Source: Planctomycetota bacterium
Lineage (GTDB): Bacteria; Planctomycetota; JAJSAM01
Length of the DNA: 64,000 nt
Assembly (NCBI GenBank): GCA_024274785.1
Contig: JAJSAM010000042.1
Span: 147,103 to 211,102 of the forward strand
Direction of reading: 5' to 3'
The notes beneath the pieces are model-generated. The model was not told the origin of the DNA. It did not search any database and worked only from the letters and a program-made list of their open reading frames with translations. Positions 8,518-17,527 of this stretch are shown piece after piece (the stretch's first letter is position 1; every line of letters begins with the position of its first letter). Position numbers and translations under genes: made by a program.

Positions 8518-9196
8518 CGGACCGCTCCTTCATGCGACGCTCGCGGGTGATCCGCCGCGCCATGTCCTGCCGCCACTTCCTGATATTCTCGTGGTGCCCG
8601 GAGAGCAGCACCTCCGGCACCTTGAGCCCGCGGTATTCCGCGGGCCGCGTGTATTGCGGATACTCCAGAAGCCCCTCTCCGGAGAAGGACTCCTCCATCA
8701 GCGACTCGGCCGACCCCAACACTCCCTGGAGCAACCGGGCCACCGCGTCGACGATGACCATCGCCGCGGTTTCACCACCGGAGAGGACGAAGTCGCCGAC
8801 GGAGAGTTCGTCCGGTTCGAGTAACTCCCGGACCCTCTCGTCGAAGCCTTCATAGTGTCCGCAGATCAGGATGACGTGATCCTTGCCCGCGAACTCCTCC
8901 GCCGTCGACTGCCGGAACCTGCGGCCCGTGGGCGTGAGCAGCACCACGTGGGCACCTTCTCCACGCTCGCGGAGCACGTGTTCCGTGCACCTCACGACCG
9001 GTTCGACCTTCATCACCATTCCCGGGCCGCCGCCGTACGGCTTGTCGTCGGCGGATCGGTGGCGATCCGTCGTAAACTCCCGAGGATCCCAGAGTCCGAC
9101 ATCCAGCAGGCCCTTTTCCCGGGCGATCCTCAGGATGGACTCGGAGAGGATCCCATCGAACATCCCGGGAAACAGGGTCAAGACGTCGATTTTCAC
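8504..9196 (-). CDS. trmD: tRNA (guanine-N1-)-methyltransferase TrmD
   Basis: TrmD methylates G37 of tRNAs reading CNN codons and so prevents frameshifting. The 230-residue protein starts [15 protein letters not shown] and contains [17 protein letters not shown], the trefoil-knot SAM site [12 protein letters not shown] and [17 protein letters not shown], and ends with the HENIRKWR motif. Start is GTG at 9196. It is the first gene of a five-gene minus-strand operon. No Shine-Dalgarno sequence is obvious before the GTG. Confidence 0.97.
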   Translation of the reverse strand: MKIDVLTLFPGMFDGILSESILRIAREKGLLDVGLWDPREFTTDRHRSADDKPYGGGPGMVMKVEPVVRCTEHVLRERGEGAHVVLLTPTGRRFRQSTAEEFAGKDHVILICGHYEGFDERVRELLEPDELSVGDFVLSGGETAAMVIVDAVARLLQGVLGSAESLMEESFSGEGLLEYPQYTRPAEYRGLKVPEVLLSGHHENIRKWRQDMARRITRERRMKERSDEAT

Positions 9197-9323
9197 AGGG
9201 AGCGCCGGTTCCGGAAACGCGTTCCGCTCACGCCGATGCGAATCCGGCGCACAAAACCGGAGAGGGTAGCCGCAAGCGCGCCCGGGTCAAGGTTTTTCGC
9301 CGACTCGGCCCCGGCCGGCAAGG

Positions 9324-9329
9324 TATGCT
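9324..9329 (+). promoter_or_regulatory. -10 element TATGCT placed for a leaderless ribE transcript
   Basis: TATGCT lies at 9324-9329, six bases before the ATG at 9336, with no Shine-Dalgarno sequence between. No FMN riboswitch is recognisable in the 139-base divergent gap with trmD. The -35 region is GC-rich and unconvincing. Confidence 0.45.
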
Positions 9330-9335
9330 CCGGCC

Positions 9336-9974
9336 ATGTTCACAGGGATCGTACAGAAGGTGGGCACCGTCCTCGACGTTCGTCGCGGTGGCGTTACGGC
9401 CTCGCTGGCGATCGATGCGGGCGCGCTGGCGGGGGATGTCGTTCTCGGCGACTCGGTGGCGGTGAACGGGGTTTGCCTGACCGTGACTTCGATCGCTGCC
9501 CCGATCCTGACCTTCGACGTCGTGACGGAGACTCTCCGCAAGTCAACGCAGGGACGACTGGCGCGCGGGAACAAGGTCAACCTCGAGGGCGCCCTGAAAG
9601 TCGGCGAACGTCTCTCCGGCCACTTCGTGATGGGGCACGTGGACGGGGTGGGCGAGGTCGTGTCGAGGACGGTCGAGCCAGGGCAGGTCACGGTTACGGT
9701 GAGAACCCCGGAGAGCGTGGCCGGGCTCGTGATCGAGAAGGGCTCCGTGGCCATCGACGGTGTGAGCCTGACCACCTGGGACGTTGGGGCCGACCGCTTC
9801 TCCGTGGCTCTGGTGCCCCACACGCTCAGGGAAACCACGCTGGTGGATCTTCGCGGCGGCGACCTGGTGAACCTCGAGGCCGACATTATCGCGAGGTGGG
9901 TGGCGAAGTTGATTCCGGGGAAAGCCGCGGGAGGGCTGACCATGGAAAAGCTGCGCGACGCCGGATACGGGTAG
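9336..9974 (+). CDS. ribE: Riboflavin synthase, alpha subunit type
   Basis: Riboflavin synthase dismutates two 6,7-dimethyl-8-ribityllumazine molecules into riboflavin and a pyrimidine. The 212-residue protein starts MFTGIVQKVGTV, the canonical N-terminus, and contains two lumazine-binding barrel repeats; the first includes VNGVCLTVTS and HFVMGHVDGVG, the second SVAIDGVSLTTWDV. The other rib genes are not in this window. The start ATG has a -10-like hexamer six bases upstream and no ribosome binding site. The following gene begins 10 bases after its stop. Confidence 0.96.
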   Translation: MFTGIVQKVGTVLDVRRGGVTASLAIDAGALAGDVVLGDSVAVNGVCLTVTSIAAPILTFDVVTETLRKSTQGRLARGNKVNLEGALKVGERLSGHFVMGHVDGVGEVVSRTVEPGQVTVTVRTPESVAGLVIEKGSVAIDGVSLTTWDVGADRFSVALVPHTLRETTLVDLRGGDLVNLEADIIARWVAKLIPGKAAGGLTMEKLRDAGYG

Positions 9975-9977
9975 AAT
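9972..9977 (+). promoter_or_regulatory. -10 element TAGAAT placed for a leaderless transcript
   Basis: TAGAAT overlaps the ribE stop codon and ends six bases before the ATG at 9984. No Shine-Dalgarno sequence precedes that ATG, so the downstream gene may have its own leaderless mRNA rather than depending on ribE readthrough. The -35 region is weak. Confidence 0.4.
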
Positions 9978-9983
9978 CGGGTC

Positions 9984-11378
9984 ATGCGGCGTTCACTGAC
10001 CATCCTGCTGCTCCTGTTCCTGATCAACGCCGCGGATCCCGTCGTGGCGAAAGAGAGGGGTTTCACCACCGCGGTCGCCGCGATGCGCAAGGGCCTCCGC
10101 TCGAGTAATCTCAACGAGCGCCGGCTCGCGGTCTGGGAGATCGACGGTTTCGACACTCCGGAGGCGGCCCGGGTGCTCTGCCGCGCGGTGCTCAATCGCG
10201 ATGACCGGGCGGCGGTGATCGGTGCCGGCATCAAGCTGCTCGGCGCGCTCGATTCCGACGAGGCGGTTAAGACGGTGATCCGGGAATCGAAGTCCGGCAG
10301 GCCGATTCGTCGCGCCCGTGCGATCGAGGCCCTCGGCCGGATCGGCGGCCCCCGGGTGGAAGAGCGCCTCCTGACCGCCGCCTACGATGACGACCCGAAG
10401 GTCCGGACGAGCGCGGTGCTGGCCCTCGAAAACCTCGCCTCGGACCGCGCTGAGTTCGTCATTGGCGATGCGCTCCGGTCGAAGTACTGGACGGTTCGCT
10501 CCGCGGCCATTCGGGTGGCGCGCCGCCGTGGGAAGGAAGCTGCGGTGGGGGGCCTGATCGAGCGCCTGCGGCCGGGCGCCGAGGATGGGCGGCTGGCGGG
10601 CGATGCGACCCTGGCCCTTCGTGAGCTTACCGGGCAGGGCTACGGTGTTTCCTACGAATCGTGGCGCCGGTGGTTCGAGAAGGTCAAGGGCGGCAAACTC
10701 CCCAGTGCTCCGCCGGGAGTCACCGGAGCGCCGCCGAAGAGCCGCGTCCAATTCGCCGGGATCAGGTCCATGGCTCGCCGGGTCGTTTTCGTGCTGGCGG
10801 TCCATGAGTCCATGCGCGACGAGTTCGACCGGCCCGGGAAGTGGCGCATCCCCCGCGATGTGAAAGAGGCGGGCGGTCCCGAATTGAAGGAGTGGGAGGA
10901 GGCGAAAACCAAGCTGGAGTTCGCGCAGCTCTGGCTGGCCTTTGCGATCAACCACTTGTCCCCGGAGGTCCGGTTCGACGTGGTGACGTACGGCCAGGGT
11001 GCCGACGCGGCCTTCGACGAACTCGTGCCCGCGACGCCGGCGAACCGCCGGAAGGCGGTGCGTCGCATCCGGTCCCTCTCGCCCTCCGGGCGCGCCAACC
11101 TCTACTCCGGGCTCAAGCTCACCTTCCGGTTGGTCTCCAGGGATCCGCTCGACGAGAAGAGCCTGAACGAAGGGCCGGAGGCGGTCATCTTCATCTCCGA
11201 CGGCAACTGCGAGCTCGGGGAAATCGACCAGAGCTACGCGATCATCGACGAGGTGGCGCGACTGAACCTGTACCGGCAGATCTCCTTTTATGCGGTTTCG
11301 CCGGGAGAGGGAGACTCGCGGGTGCTTTCGGAACTCGGCGGCATCGGCCCGGGCGGCGGAGCGTTCAGCATTCCTTGA
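9984..11378 (+). CDS. Exported HEAT-repeat protein with a degenerate von Willebrand A domain
   Basis: This 464-residue protein has an N-terminal signal segment (SLTILLLLFLINAADPVVA), HEAT-like helical repeats over residues 40-210 (for example ARAIEALGRIGGPRVEERLL), a motif LRELTGQGYG with tryptophans at 227 and 230, and a vWA-like C-terminal half (about 260-460) with a DGN strand. The metal-site motif DxSxS is not intact: the equivalent strand reads VFVLAVHESM. The paralogue at 12698-14263 keeps DVSGS. A metal-independent scaffold role is therefore possible. I know no experimentally characterised homologue. The next gene follows after 12 bases on the same strand. Confidence 0.8.
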   Translation: MRRSLTILLLLFLINAADPVVAKERGFTTAVAAMRKGLRSSNLNERRLAVWEIDGFDTPEAARVLCRAVLNRDDRAAVIGAGIKLLGALDSDEAVKTVIRESKSGRPIRRARAIEALGRIGGPRVEERLLTAAYDDDPKVRTSAVLALENLASDRAEFVIGDALRSKYWTVRSAAIRVARRRGKEAAVGGLIERLRPGAEDGRLAGDATLALRELTGQGYGVSYESWRRWFEKVKGGKLPSAPPGVTGAPPKSRVQFAGIRSMARRVVFVLAVHESMRDEFDRPGKWRIPRDVKEAGGPELKEWEEAKTKLEFAQLWLAFAINHLSPEVRFDVVTYGQGADAAFDELVPATPANRRKAVRRIRSLSPSGRANLYSGLKLTFRLVSRDPLDEKSLNEGPEAVIFISDGNCELGEIDQSYAIIDEVARLNLYRQISFYAVSPGEGDSRVLSELGGIGPGGGAFSIP

Positions 11379-11390
11379 AGCGGTGGCAGC

Positions 11391-12569
11391 TTGAAAATCG
11401 CACACCTGATTCATGGTGAGATCCTGGCCCCGGCCGTGCACTCCCAGACGTTCCCGCTGTTGAGGGGGGTTCGCGATGCGGGGCACGAAGTCCACCTGGT
11501 CGTGTTGACTTCTCCCCGCCGACTGGTGGCGCCCGGCCGCTGGCGCTTGGCATTGCGGGAGGCCGGGAGTGCCGCGGGCGGGCGGCTCACGGTCCTGACC
11601 CATGCGCCGAGGCTGATGCCGTTTCACTGGTCGGTCCGGGCCGTCCGGCGGGCGCTCGCGAAGATCGGGCCGGATGTCGTGCACGCCCGGCAGAGTCGTG
11701 CGGCGGTTCTGGCCCTGCGGGCTGGAACGGCGAAGGTGGTTGCGGACCTTCGTGGCATTCGGCCCGAGGAGTACGTGCTCTCTCTCGGGAAGAGCGATGG
11801 GGCGCTGACGCCGGCGGAGGCGAGGGTGCGGTCGATGCATCGCGAGCAGCAGGCCGAGGCGCTCGCCGGGGCGTCCGCGGTGGTGTGCGTGTCGGAACCG
11901 TTCGCCCGGCACCTCTCCCGTGAAGATGGTGTGTTCGTCATTCCCAACGTCTGCGCGCCGATCGAGGCGCTCGATCCCGGCGCTCGGGATGAGGGGCGCC
12001 GGCGCCTGGGGATCGGGCCGGGGGAGCACGCTCTCGTCTACTCTGGTTCTCTCGCCGCCTGGCAGTGCGCCCGGGAAGCGCTTCGGCTGGCGCGCGGAGT
12101 CTCGGAGGAGATGCCCGGCTGCCGCTTCGTGCTGCTGACGCACGATGCGGCCGCCGGCCGGGAACTCCTCGCGGAGGAGGGCCTCCCCGATGCGCCGGTT
12201 CTCTCGCTGACCCCGGAGAAGACCAGGGCGCTCCTGCCGGCCTTCGACCTGGCGCTGTTGCTGCGCCGGGATCACCTGGTCAACCGGGTGTCCTCACCGG
12301 TCAAGTTCGCGGAGTATCTGCATGCGGGGCTGCCGGTGGCGTTGACCGCCGGGATTGGAGACGCCTCGACCACGGTGGAGAGACAGGGGCTCGGTGTGCT
12401 GCTGCCTTCGCCGGATGACGCGGGGAATGCGGTCCGGGTGGCGAAGGCGATTCCGGCACATGACGGTGAGTTGTGTCGGAGCTTTGCGCGAGCGAATCTG
12501 ACCTTCGCACAAACGGTGCCCCTCTACCTCGATGCGTTTTCGCACGCCGCCTGTCAGGCCAGCGGGTGA
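11391..12569 (+). CDS. Glycosyltransferase, GT4-like (GT-B fold)
   Basis: The 392-residue product has the two Rossmann halves of a GT-B enzyme. The N-terminal half carries MKIAHLIHGEILAPAVHSQ and DVVHARQSRAAVLAL; the C-terminal half has LVYSGSLAAWQ and the nucleotide-sugar region VSSPVKFAEYLHAGLPVA. It probably transfers a sugar to an envelope polysaccharide or lipid acceptor; donor and acceptor cannot be read from the sequence. The start is TTG at 11391, 12 bases after the preceding HEAT/vWA gene. It is isolated from other polysaccharide genes. Confidence 0.82.
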   Translation: MKIAHLIHGEILAPAVHSQTFPLLRGVRDAGHEVHLVVLTSPRRLVAPGRWRLALREAGSAAGGRLTVLTHAPRLMPFHWSVRAVRRALAKIGPDVVHARQSRAAVLALRAGTAKVVADLRGIRPEEYVLSLGKSDGALTPAEARVRSMHREQQAEALAGASAVVCVSEPFARHLSREDGVFVIPNVCAPIEALDPGARDEGRRRLGIGPGEHALVYSGSLAAWQCAREALRLARGVSEEMPGCRFVLLTHDAAAGRELLAEEGLPDAPVLSLTPEKTRALLPAFDLALLLRRDHLVNRVSSPVKFAEYLHAGLPVALTAGIGDASTTVERQGLGVLLPSPDDAGNAVRVAKAIPAHDGELCRSFARANLTFAQTVPLYLDAFSHAACQASG

Positions 12570-12697
12570 ATGCGTTCACCGCGGGCGCCGATGTGCCGCC
12601 GACGATCCGGCGCGCTGTTCATCCGCTTCGCGGCCGGCGGTGATCCGGGTATCGCGGGGGGAAGGTCGGGGCAGCGGAGACCTTGCCGGGTCCGCGG

Positions 12698-14263
12698 TCA
12701 GTCGTCGATCTTGACGAACTTCCCTCCGTGCTCGTTGGCCATCCTCTCGAGGAAGCGAGCTGCTTCTTCCTCGTCGTAGGCGCGCTCTCCGGAGATGCTG
12801 CGGCCGCGGCCGAGACCCGGTCCCATGCGGCCGCCGAAACGACCCACCTCTCCGCGGATCAGGGCGATCGTGTGGATGCGCACCTTGCGGAAACGGTTCA
12901 TCCAGCGGATCCGGGCGAGGATCTCCTCCTGTTCGGTGTGTCTGCCGAGAGAGGGGCTGCCGTCGCCGAGAAAGAAGATGGTGTCCATCCGCTTGTTCTT
13001 CTCGAAAGCCTCCTCGAAGGTGTCGGAGATGTTGGTCCCGCCGCCGACCGGCAGTTTCGTCACGAATTCCTTCGCATCCTTCAGGTTGCGGGGCGTGGCC
13101 TGGACCTCCTCATCCCGCCACCATCGGGCCCCGGAACCAAACCCGACGACATTGAACCAGGTCTTGCTGTTCAACTGGTCGAGGGTCTTGATGATCTCCT
13201 CCCGGGCGGTGTCGATGCGGGGCGGCTTGCCGGCGTCCATGCTTCCCGAGACATCGAGGATGAAGAGGACGCGGTCGGAAAAGACCTTCAGCCCGTAGTA
13301 GGTGGCGATGGAGCCGACCTCGTCCTTGCGAGCGCCCCTGGGCAACTCGCCCTTCTGCTTCTGCTTGTACCAGTGCTCCCAGGCGTCCGGGTCGATCCCG
13401 AAGCTCTCTCCGGTGATCTCCTCGAGGACCTTCCGGGCGGTGTCGATCACCCGCAGTCCTCCGGTTCGGAGCATCCTGATGAGCGTCGGTATGCCCTCCG
13501 GTGCGCTCTTCAGACGGATGACCTCGGCCACCGCCTCCTGGACGCGGGGATCGATATCCTCGGAAAGTGGCAGGACCTTTTCCACCGCCGCGGGGTGCCC
13601 GGAAAGTACGAGAGCGATGACCGCGCCCTGGCGGAGCACCCGGTTCTTGTCTTGCAGGAACGGCGTGACGGGATCGTAGGCCTGGGCCTTGCCGATCCGC
13701 GCCAGGGCGATCAGGCACTCGTAAGCACTGCGGATATCCCGGGAGCCGCGCTGCAGTTCTTTCAGGATCGGCTGATAGGCCCCGGAACACTCGATCAGGC
13801 CGAGGCTCTGGATGAGCGCGGCCCGCAGATCCGGCCGGGTGCGCTTCGTGAGCAGGTTCTTGAGAATCCAGGGACCGATCTTCGGATCGGACACGTGCTC
13901 GTAGGCCAGTGGCAGGCACATCACGTAGACGTCGTTTTTCTCTCGCACGGCGAGGTTGGTCATCGCCTTCACGGCCTTGAAATTCCCGCGCTTGCCGAGT
14001 CCGACCATCGCCGGGATGCGACAGATCTGCTCGCGGTCCTTGCTGAAGACCTCGTAGAGGATCTGCACGACCCCCTTGTGATCCAGGTCGGACAGCGCGA
14101 GCACGAGGTCTCGCCGCTTCTTGATATCCTTCCACTGGGCGCTCTTCTTCACCTTCTTGAACTCGGTGGCGAGCTTTCTGAACTGCACCCCCTGGTCGGC
14201 GTCCCCGGCGAACGCGGCGATGGGGAGGAGGAGCAAGAGAAGTCCGGCGAGCGTGCGCATCAT
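12698..14263 (-). CDS. Exported HEAT-repeat protein with an intact von Willebrand A domain
   Basis: A signal peptide (TLAGLLLLLLPIAAFAG) is followed by HEAT-like repeats (about 45-280), a linker motif ITGESFG with tryptophans at 295 and 298, and a vWA domain from about residue 325. The metal-ion-dependent adhesion site is intact: FILDVSGSM at 335-342, GGGTNISDTFEEA and FFLGDGSPSLG. The C-terminus is an EEEAARFLERMANEHGG helix. It would be an exported ligand-binding or assembly protein. The paralogue at 9984-11378 shares the architecture but has lost the metal site. The gene stands alone on the minus strand. The first of two adjacent ATGs is used because TATCCT lies six bases before it. Confidence 0.83.
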   Translation of the reverse strand: MMRTLAGLLLLLLPIAAFAGDADQGVQFRKLATEFKKVKKSAQWKDIKKRRDLVLALSDLDHKGVVQILYEVFSKDREQICRIPAMVGLGKRGNFKAVKAMTNLAVREKNDVYVMCLPLAYEHVSDPKIGPWILKNLLTKRTRPDLRAALIQSLGLIECSGAYQPILKELQRGSRDIRSAYECLIALARIGKAQAYDPVTPFLQDKNRVLRQGAVIALVLSGHPAAVEKVLPLSEDIDPRVQEAVAEVIRLKSAPEGIPTLIRMLRTGGLRVIDTARKVLEEITGESFGIDPDAWEHWYKQKQKGELPRGARKDEVGSIATYYGLKVFSDRVLFILDVSGSMDAGKPPRIDTAREEIIKTLDQLNSKTWFNVVGFGSGARWWRDEEVQATPRNLKDAKEFVTKLPVGGGTNISDTFEEAFEKNKRMDTIFFLGDGSPSLGRHTEQEEILARIRWMNRFRKVRIHTIALIRGEVGRFGGRMGPGLGRGRSISGERAYDEEEAARFLERMANEHGGKFVKIDD

Positions 14264-14269
14264 GACCCG

Positions 14270-14275
14270 AGGATA
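14270..14275 (-). promoter_or_regulatory. -10 element TATCCT placed for a leaderless transcript
   Basis: Read on the minus strand, TATCCT is followed by six bases and then the ATG at 14263. There is no Shine-Dalgarno sequence. The rest of the 236-base gap to the divergent lipoprotein gene shows no other clear element. Confidence 0.45.
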
Positions 14276-14499
14276 AGCAATTTCGGCGACCGTGCCGGGC
14301 TCAATTGCCTGGAATCTTCATGGGCGGCGGTGCCGATGAGCGCCATGCCGGCAACCGCCGGGCTGAAATCCGGGCGAGGCCGGCCCGGGTGGGGTGTCGC
14401 GGGGTGATCGGATGAACTCGGGATCAAGCGAGATCGGTGTCTATCCGATGATAAGGAGGTCGGGCTGATCGCGGTCATGTGAGATTCGAGGTGAGGTAG

Positions 14500-15147
14500 A
14501 TGAACGGGAAAAGGCTGCTCTTGCCGGCTTTGGTCATGTTGCTTGCCGCCTGCGCCTCCGCGCCGGCCAACCAGGCTCCGCTGGTCTGGTCGGAGGAGAA
14601 CGGGTCCGCCGGGGGAGATACGGGGCCGGCGGCGCCGCCCGAGGACGCTCCCGAGAAGACCGGGCCGGTGGAAAAGGTGACGGTTGAGCACGCGGTCATC
14701 GAGGAACTGATGAAGATCCTGAACCGCGAGCAGATCCTCACGGCCGACCTGATCGAGATCGATGCGTCACTCGTGCCGTTCCAGATCGCGATCGTGTCGG
14801 TGGCCGACCCGGCCTACGTGGAGAAGATGGACCTCAGCTCGAAAGCCCGCAAGACCACGGGGTTCCGGCTTCGCACGCGGATGCAGCAGCCCGCCCTGGA
14901 GCGGGACTTTCCGCACGTTCGTCTGGGGGACGGGATCAGCGTGATGGCGGCCCATGAGATCCGGGTGAAGCTCTACATGAAGGTGACCTACGAGCGCCCG
15001 ATGTTCCTCCGGATACGCGGTACCGGCGACGCGGTGTACCGTGACGTGAAGTCCGGAAGCCGTATCTCTCGCGACCAGATCACGATCTATGCCGAGGTGG
15101 TCCGCCGGGGAGACGGCTCCCACAAGGTGAACCAGCGCATCCTGTAG
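14500..15147 (+). CDS. Lipoprotein of unknown function
   Basis: This 215-residue protein has a clear lipobox, LVMLLAACAS, with the modified cysteine at residue 18, then a low-complexity Ala/Pro/Glu/Gly linker to about residue 60 and a folded C-terminal region. That region holds EELMKILNREQILTADLIE and beta-rich segments (FQIAIVSVADPAYVEKMDLS, RVKLYMKVTYERPMFLR). I do not recognise the family. GAGGTGAGG a few bases before the ATG is an acceptable ribosome binding site. It is probably a periplasm-facing outer-membrane lipoprotein. Confidence 0.7.
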   Translation: MNGKRLLLPALVMLLAACASAPANQAPLVWSEENGSAGGDTGPAAPPEDAPEKTGPVEKVTVEHAVIEELMKILNREQILTADLIEIDASLVPFQIAIVSVADPAYVEKMDLSSKARKTTGFRLRTRMQQPALERDFPHVRLGDGISVMAAHEIRVKLYMKVTYERPMFLRIRGTGDAVYRDVKSGSRISRDQITIYAEVVRRGDGSHKVNQRIL

Positions 15148-15318
15148 CGCACCGGCTCGTCCAGCCCGCTCCCTCTCATGGCCTGATGGGATTGTTCGGC
15201 CGGGTCGATCTCCGTATCGACCGCGCCTGACCGGGGGCGAGCGCCCTCCAGGCGGGCGCGGGGCGGCGCAGCACCGACCCCGCATGTCCCGCTGGCAGCC
15301 CGCCGCAGGACTGCTTCA

Positions 15319-15348
15319 CTGGCAGCATGGCGCATCCCGGGTTAGAAT
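15319..15348 (+). promoter_or_regulatory. Possible promoter upstream of the coiled-coil protein
   Basis: CTGGCA (15319-15324) and TAGAAT (15343-15348) are separated by 18 bases and lie 40 bases before the ATG at 15390, which also has a GGGAGG ribosome binding site. The -10 match is good and the -35 match moderate. The rest of the 242-base gap holds only GC-rich repeats. Confidence 0.35.
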
Positions 15349-15389
15349 CAGAAAAGGCCCCGCTGCACCCTCACTGATGGGAGGCAAAG

Positions 15390-16322
15390 ATGTGCCGCCT
15401 CGCGACATTTCTCCTCGCCTTCACCGGACTGGCTCTGGTGATGGCCGGGACCGCTCTTGCCGACATCGTCTACCTCGAGGGAGGTGGCCGGGTCGAGGGC
15501 GTGGTCACCGACCTCGGATCGCGGGTGAAGGTGGAGGGGCTTCATGGTTTTGTTCTTCTGAAGAAGTCGAAGATCAGGTTCCAGCAGAAGACCCCGTTCA
15601 TCACCGAGATCTACGCCGAAAAACGCTCCCGCATCGACGACCGCAAGGCGGACGACCACTATCGGCTGGCTATGTGGTGCCGGCGAAACGGGCTGGGGAA
15701 GCGCGCCACGGCGCACCTCGACCGGTCGCTCGAACTCGATCCGGATCACGCGAACACCCGCGCGACGCTTGGACATGTGAAGTACAAGGACGTCTGGCTC
15801 AGTCGAGGCGACGCCCTGAACGCCAGGATGGCCGAGCGCGGTTTCGTCAGGTACCAGGATCGCTGGTTCACCGAAGCCGGGCTCCTTGCCTATCTCGACG
15901 CCCGCCGGGAGGAATTGAAAATCGAGGCCATGGCCGAACGCCTCCGGGCCGAACGGGAGGCGCTCGCTCGAAAGGAACGCGAGGATGAGGAGCGGCTCAA
16001 ACTGCTCGTGGCGGAGCGCCGCATGGTCGAAGACGCCCTGGCGGCCGCGGAGCAGACCCGTCGCGAACGGGATGAGCTCCTCCGGCAGAACCGCGACCTG
16101 ATCGACCTGATGCGGGAGCGTTCCTACTCCTCCGGTTGGTACGGCGGGTGGGGGATCTATGGAAGCTGGTACGGCGGTGGATACCTGGGGCGCCGGATCT
16201 GGAGGCCCATGCATCGTGCCACGACTTTCTCCATGGGCGGAAGCTTCCGGAGCACGTTTCCCACGGGGGGTGGCCTTCGGATCCGTCGCGGCAACGTGCG
16301 CCTCGGTGGGGCCTTTCGCTGA
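15390..16322 (+). CDS. Exported protein with TPR-like and long coiled-coil segments
   Basis: The 310-residue product starts with a signal peptide ending in TALADIVYLEGG, followed by a small beta domain (VEGVVTDLGSRVKVEG), a TPR-like unit (RATAHLDRSLELDPDHANTR), an alanine/arginine/glutamate coiled coil at about 170-245, and a Gly/Tyr/Trp-rich tail (SSGWYGGWGIYGSWYGG). The overall plan resembles cell-surface proteins common in Planctomycetes genomes, but I cannot name a family. Its TGA overlaps the ATG of the next gene (TGATG), so the two are translationally coupled. Confidence 0.72.
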   Translation: MCRLATFLLAFTGLALVMAGTALADIVYLEGGGRVEGVVTDLGSRVKVEGLHGFVLLKKSKIRFQQKTPFITEIYAEKRSRIDDRKADDHYRLAMWCRRNGLGKRATAHLDRSLELDPDHANTRATLGHVKYKDVWLSRGDALNARMAERGFVRYQDRWFTEAGLLAYLDARREELKIEAMAERLRAEREALARKEREDEERLKLLVAERRMVEDALAAAEQTRRERDELLRQNRDLIDLMRERSYSSGWYGGWGIYGSWYGGGYLGRRIWRPMHRATTFSMGGSFRSTFPTGGGLRIRRGNVRLGGAFR

Positions 16323-17227
16323 TGGACATCCAATTCTGCGACCAGTGCGACGCCTCGATCGCCGAAATCGACGTGGATCGCGGTGTGGCCACCCGGCTGG
16401 ACGGGCGCCTGCTCTGCTCCCTCTGCCTGCCCCGGGCCAGACGACAGCTTGTTCTTTCGCTTCTGATCCAGCCGCTTGCACTCATCGCGGCGGTCGGCCT
16501 GGGGGCCGCGGCGGCGGTGTGGCTGCTTTCTCCGAAGATCGATGACCTGAATACCCGGATTGCCGGGCTCACCGCGAAATCCGAGGACCGCCCGGCAGTG
16601 GATCCCTCGGTGGTGGCGACCCTGGATCGACTCGGCATGCTGGGACAATCCCTGGTCAGGGCCAACGAGGTGCTGGCGAATGGAACGGCCGATCGTGACC
16701 GGGAGATGAGTGCGGTCGTCGCGGACTGCCAGGCGAAGATGGTCGAACTCGCGAGGGAAGTCAGGGAGATCCGGGAGTTCCTGGCCGCCGCCGCGCCGGT
16801 TGAGGAGACGTCCGCTGTGCCGAATCCGGTCGCGGGCCTGGAAGATCCCGAGCCTGCCGAGCCGGCGGTTGATCTCGAGACATGGCTCCCTTTCACGGTC
16901 GATCCCGATGCCGGGGTTCGCCTGAGCGCGCTCGTCGCGCTGGAGCCATCTCGCGATCCGCGGGTCCTCACGGCCGCCCGGGAGGCGCTTCGCGACAGCG
17001 ACGCCGTCGTGCGCGCCCAGGCCGCGCAGATGCTGGCGGACCGGGACGACCAGGAGTCCGTGCCGGCCCTGATCGATCTGCTTCAGGACCGGAATGCCCG
17101 CGTCCGGGTGGTGGCGCACCGCTCGTTGGAGAGCCTCACCGGGCTCGAGCTGAACTTCGATGGCGCCGACTCCGACGCAGCCCGCAAGGGCGCCGTGGAG
17201 GCGATTCGCAGGTTGCTTGCGGAGTAG
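16322..17227 (+). CDS. Zinc-ribbon, single-TM protein with C-terminal HEAT repeats
   Basis: The ATG at 16322 is chosen because it overlaps the previous stop as TGATG and opens with CDQCDAS; upstream in-frame starts only extend into the preceding gene. The 301-residue protein has two CxxC pairs (FCDQCDA and LCSLCLP) that likely bind zinc, a transmembrane helix (about 43-69), a coiled-coil stretch with LDRLGMLGQSLVRAN, a Pro/Glu linker and HEAT repeats at about 200-290 (VRAQAAQMLADRDDQESVPA). It ends with LESLTGLEL, related to the LTG motif of other proteins here. Function unknown. Coupling suggests it works with the coiled-coil protein. Confidence 0.72.
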   Translation: MDIQFCDQCDASIAEIDVDRGVATRLDGRLLCSLCLPRARRQLVLSLLIQPLALIAAVGLGAAAAVWLLSPKIDDLNTRIAGLTAKSEDRPAVDPSVVATLDRLGMLGQSLVRANEVLANGTADRDREMSAVVADCQAKMVELAREVREIREFLAAAAPVEETSAVPNPVAGLEDPEPAEPAVDLETWLPFTVDPDAGVRLSALVALEPSRDPRVLTAAREALRDSDAVVRAQAAQMLADRDDQESVPALIDLLQDRNARVRVVAHRSLESLTGLELNFDGADSDAARKGAVEAIRRLLAE

Positions 17228-17272
17228 CGGGGGCAAGCCCCCCTCCGGACGATCGCATCCCTTCCAATTGGC

Positions 17273-17302
17273 TTGTTTCACGGGGCGGCCGCTCGCTACA
17301 TT
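17273..17302 (+). promoter_or_regulatory. Weak candidate promoter in the 300-base gap before sucC
   Basis: TTGTTT (17273-17278) and TACATT (17297-17302) are 18 bases apart. The leader to sucC would be about 220 bases, and no known riboswitch is recognisable in it. A short GGGGG-CAAG-CCCCC hairpin (17229-17242) directly after the previous stop could end the upstream transcript, although no T-run follows. Confidence 0.3.
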
Positions 17303-17527
17303 AGGGGCCGCGCCGGAATAACCACGGGATTCGAGGGCAGCTGCATCCCCTCAAGCCGCGTTGTTCGTCTGTTGAAACCAGTATGGTTGCGCCCTCTTCG
17401 GGCCTTGCCGGGCGGGTGTATCAGCGCTCTCCGTCCTGCGAAGTTATTCTTGCGCGACCCCTTGGCGGAGTTGCGCACACCCCATTTCAGGGCTCCGAGA
17501 CCGGATGTTCCCTCCCGGGAGGAATGC

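Noticed and set aside
9197..9335. FMN riboswitch upstream of ribE
   Set aside because: The conserved RFN boxes are absent, and the gap is short with a -10 element directly before the ATG.
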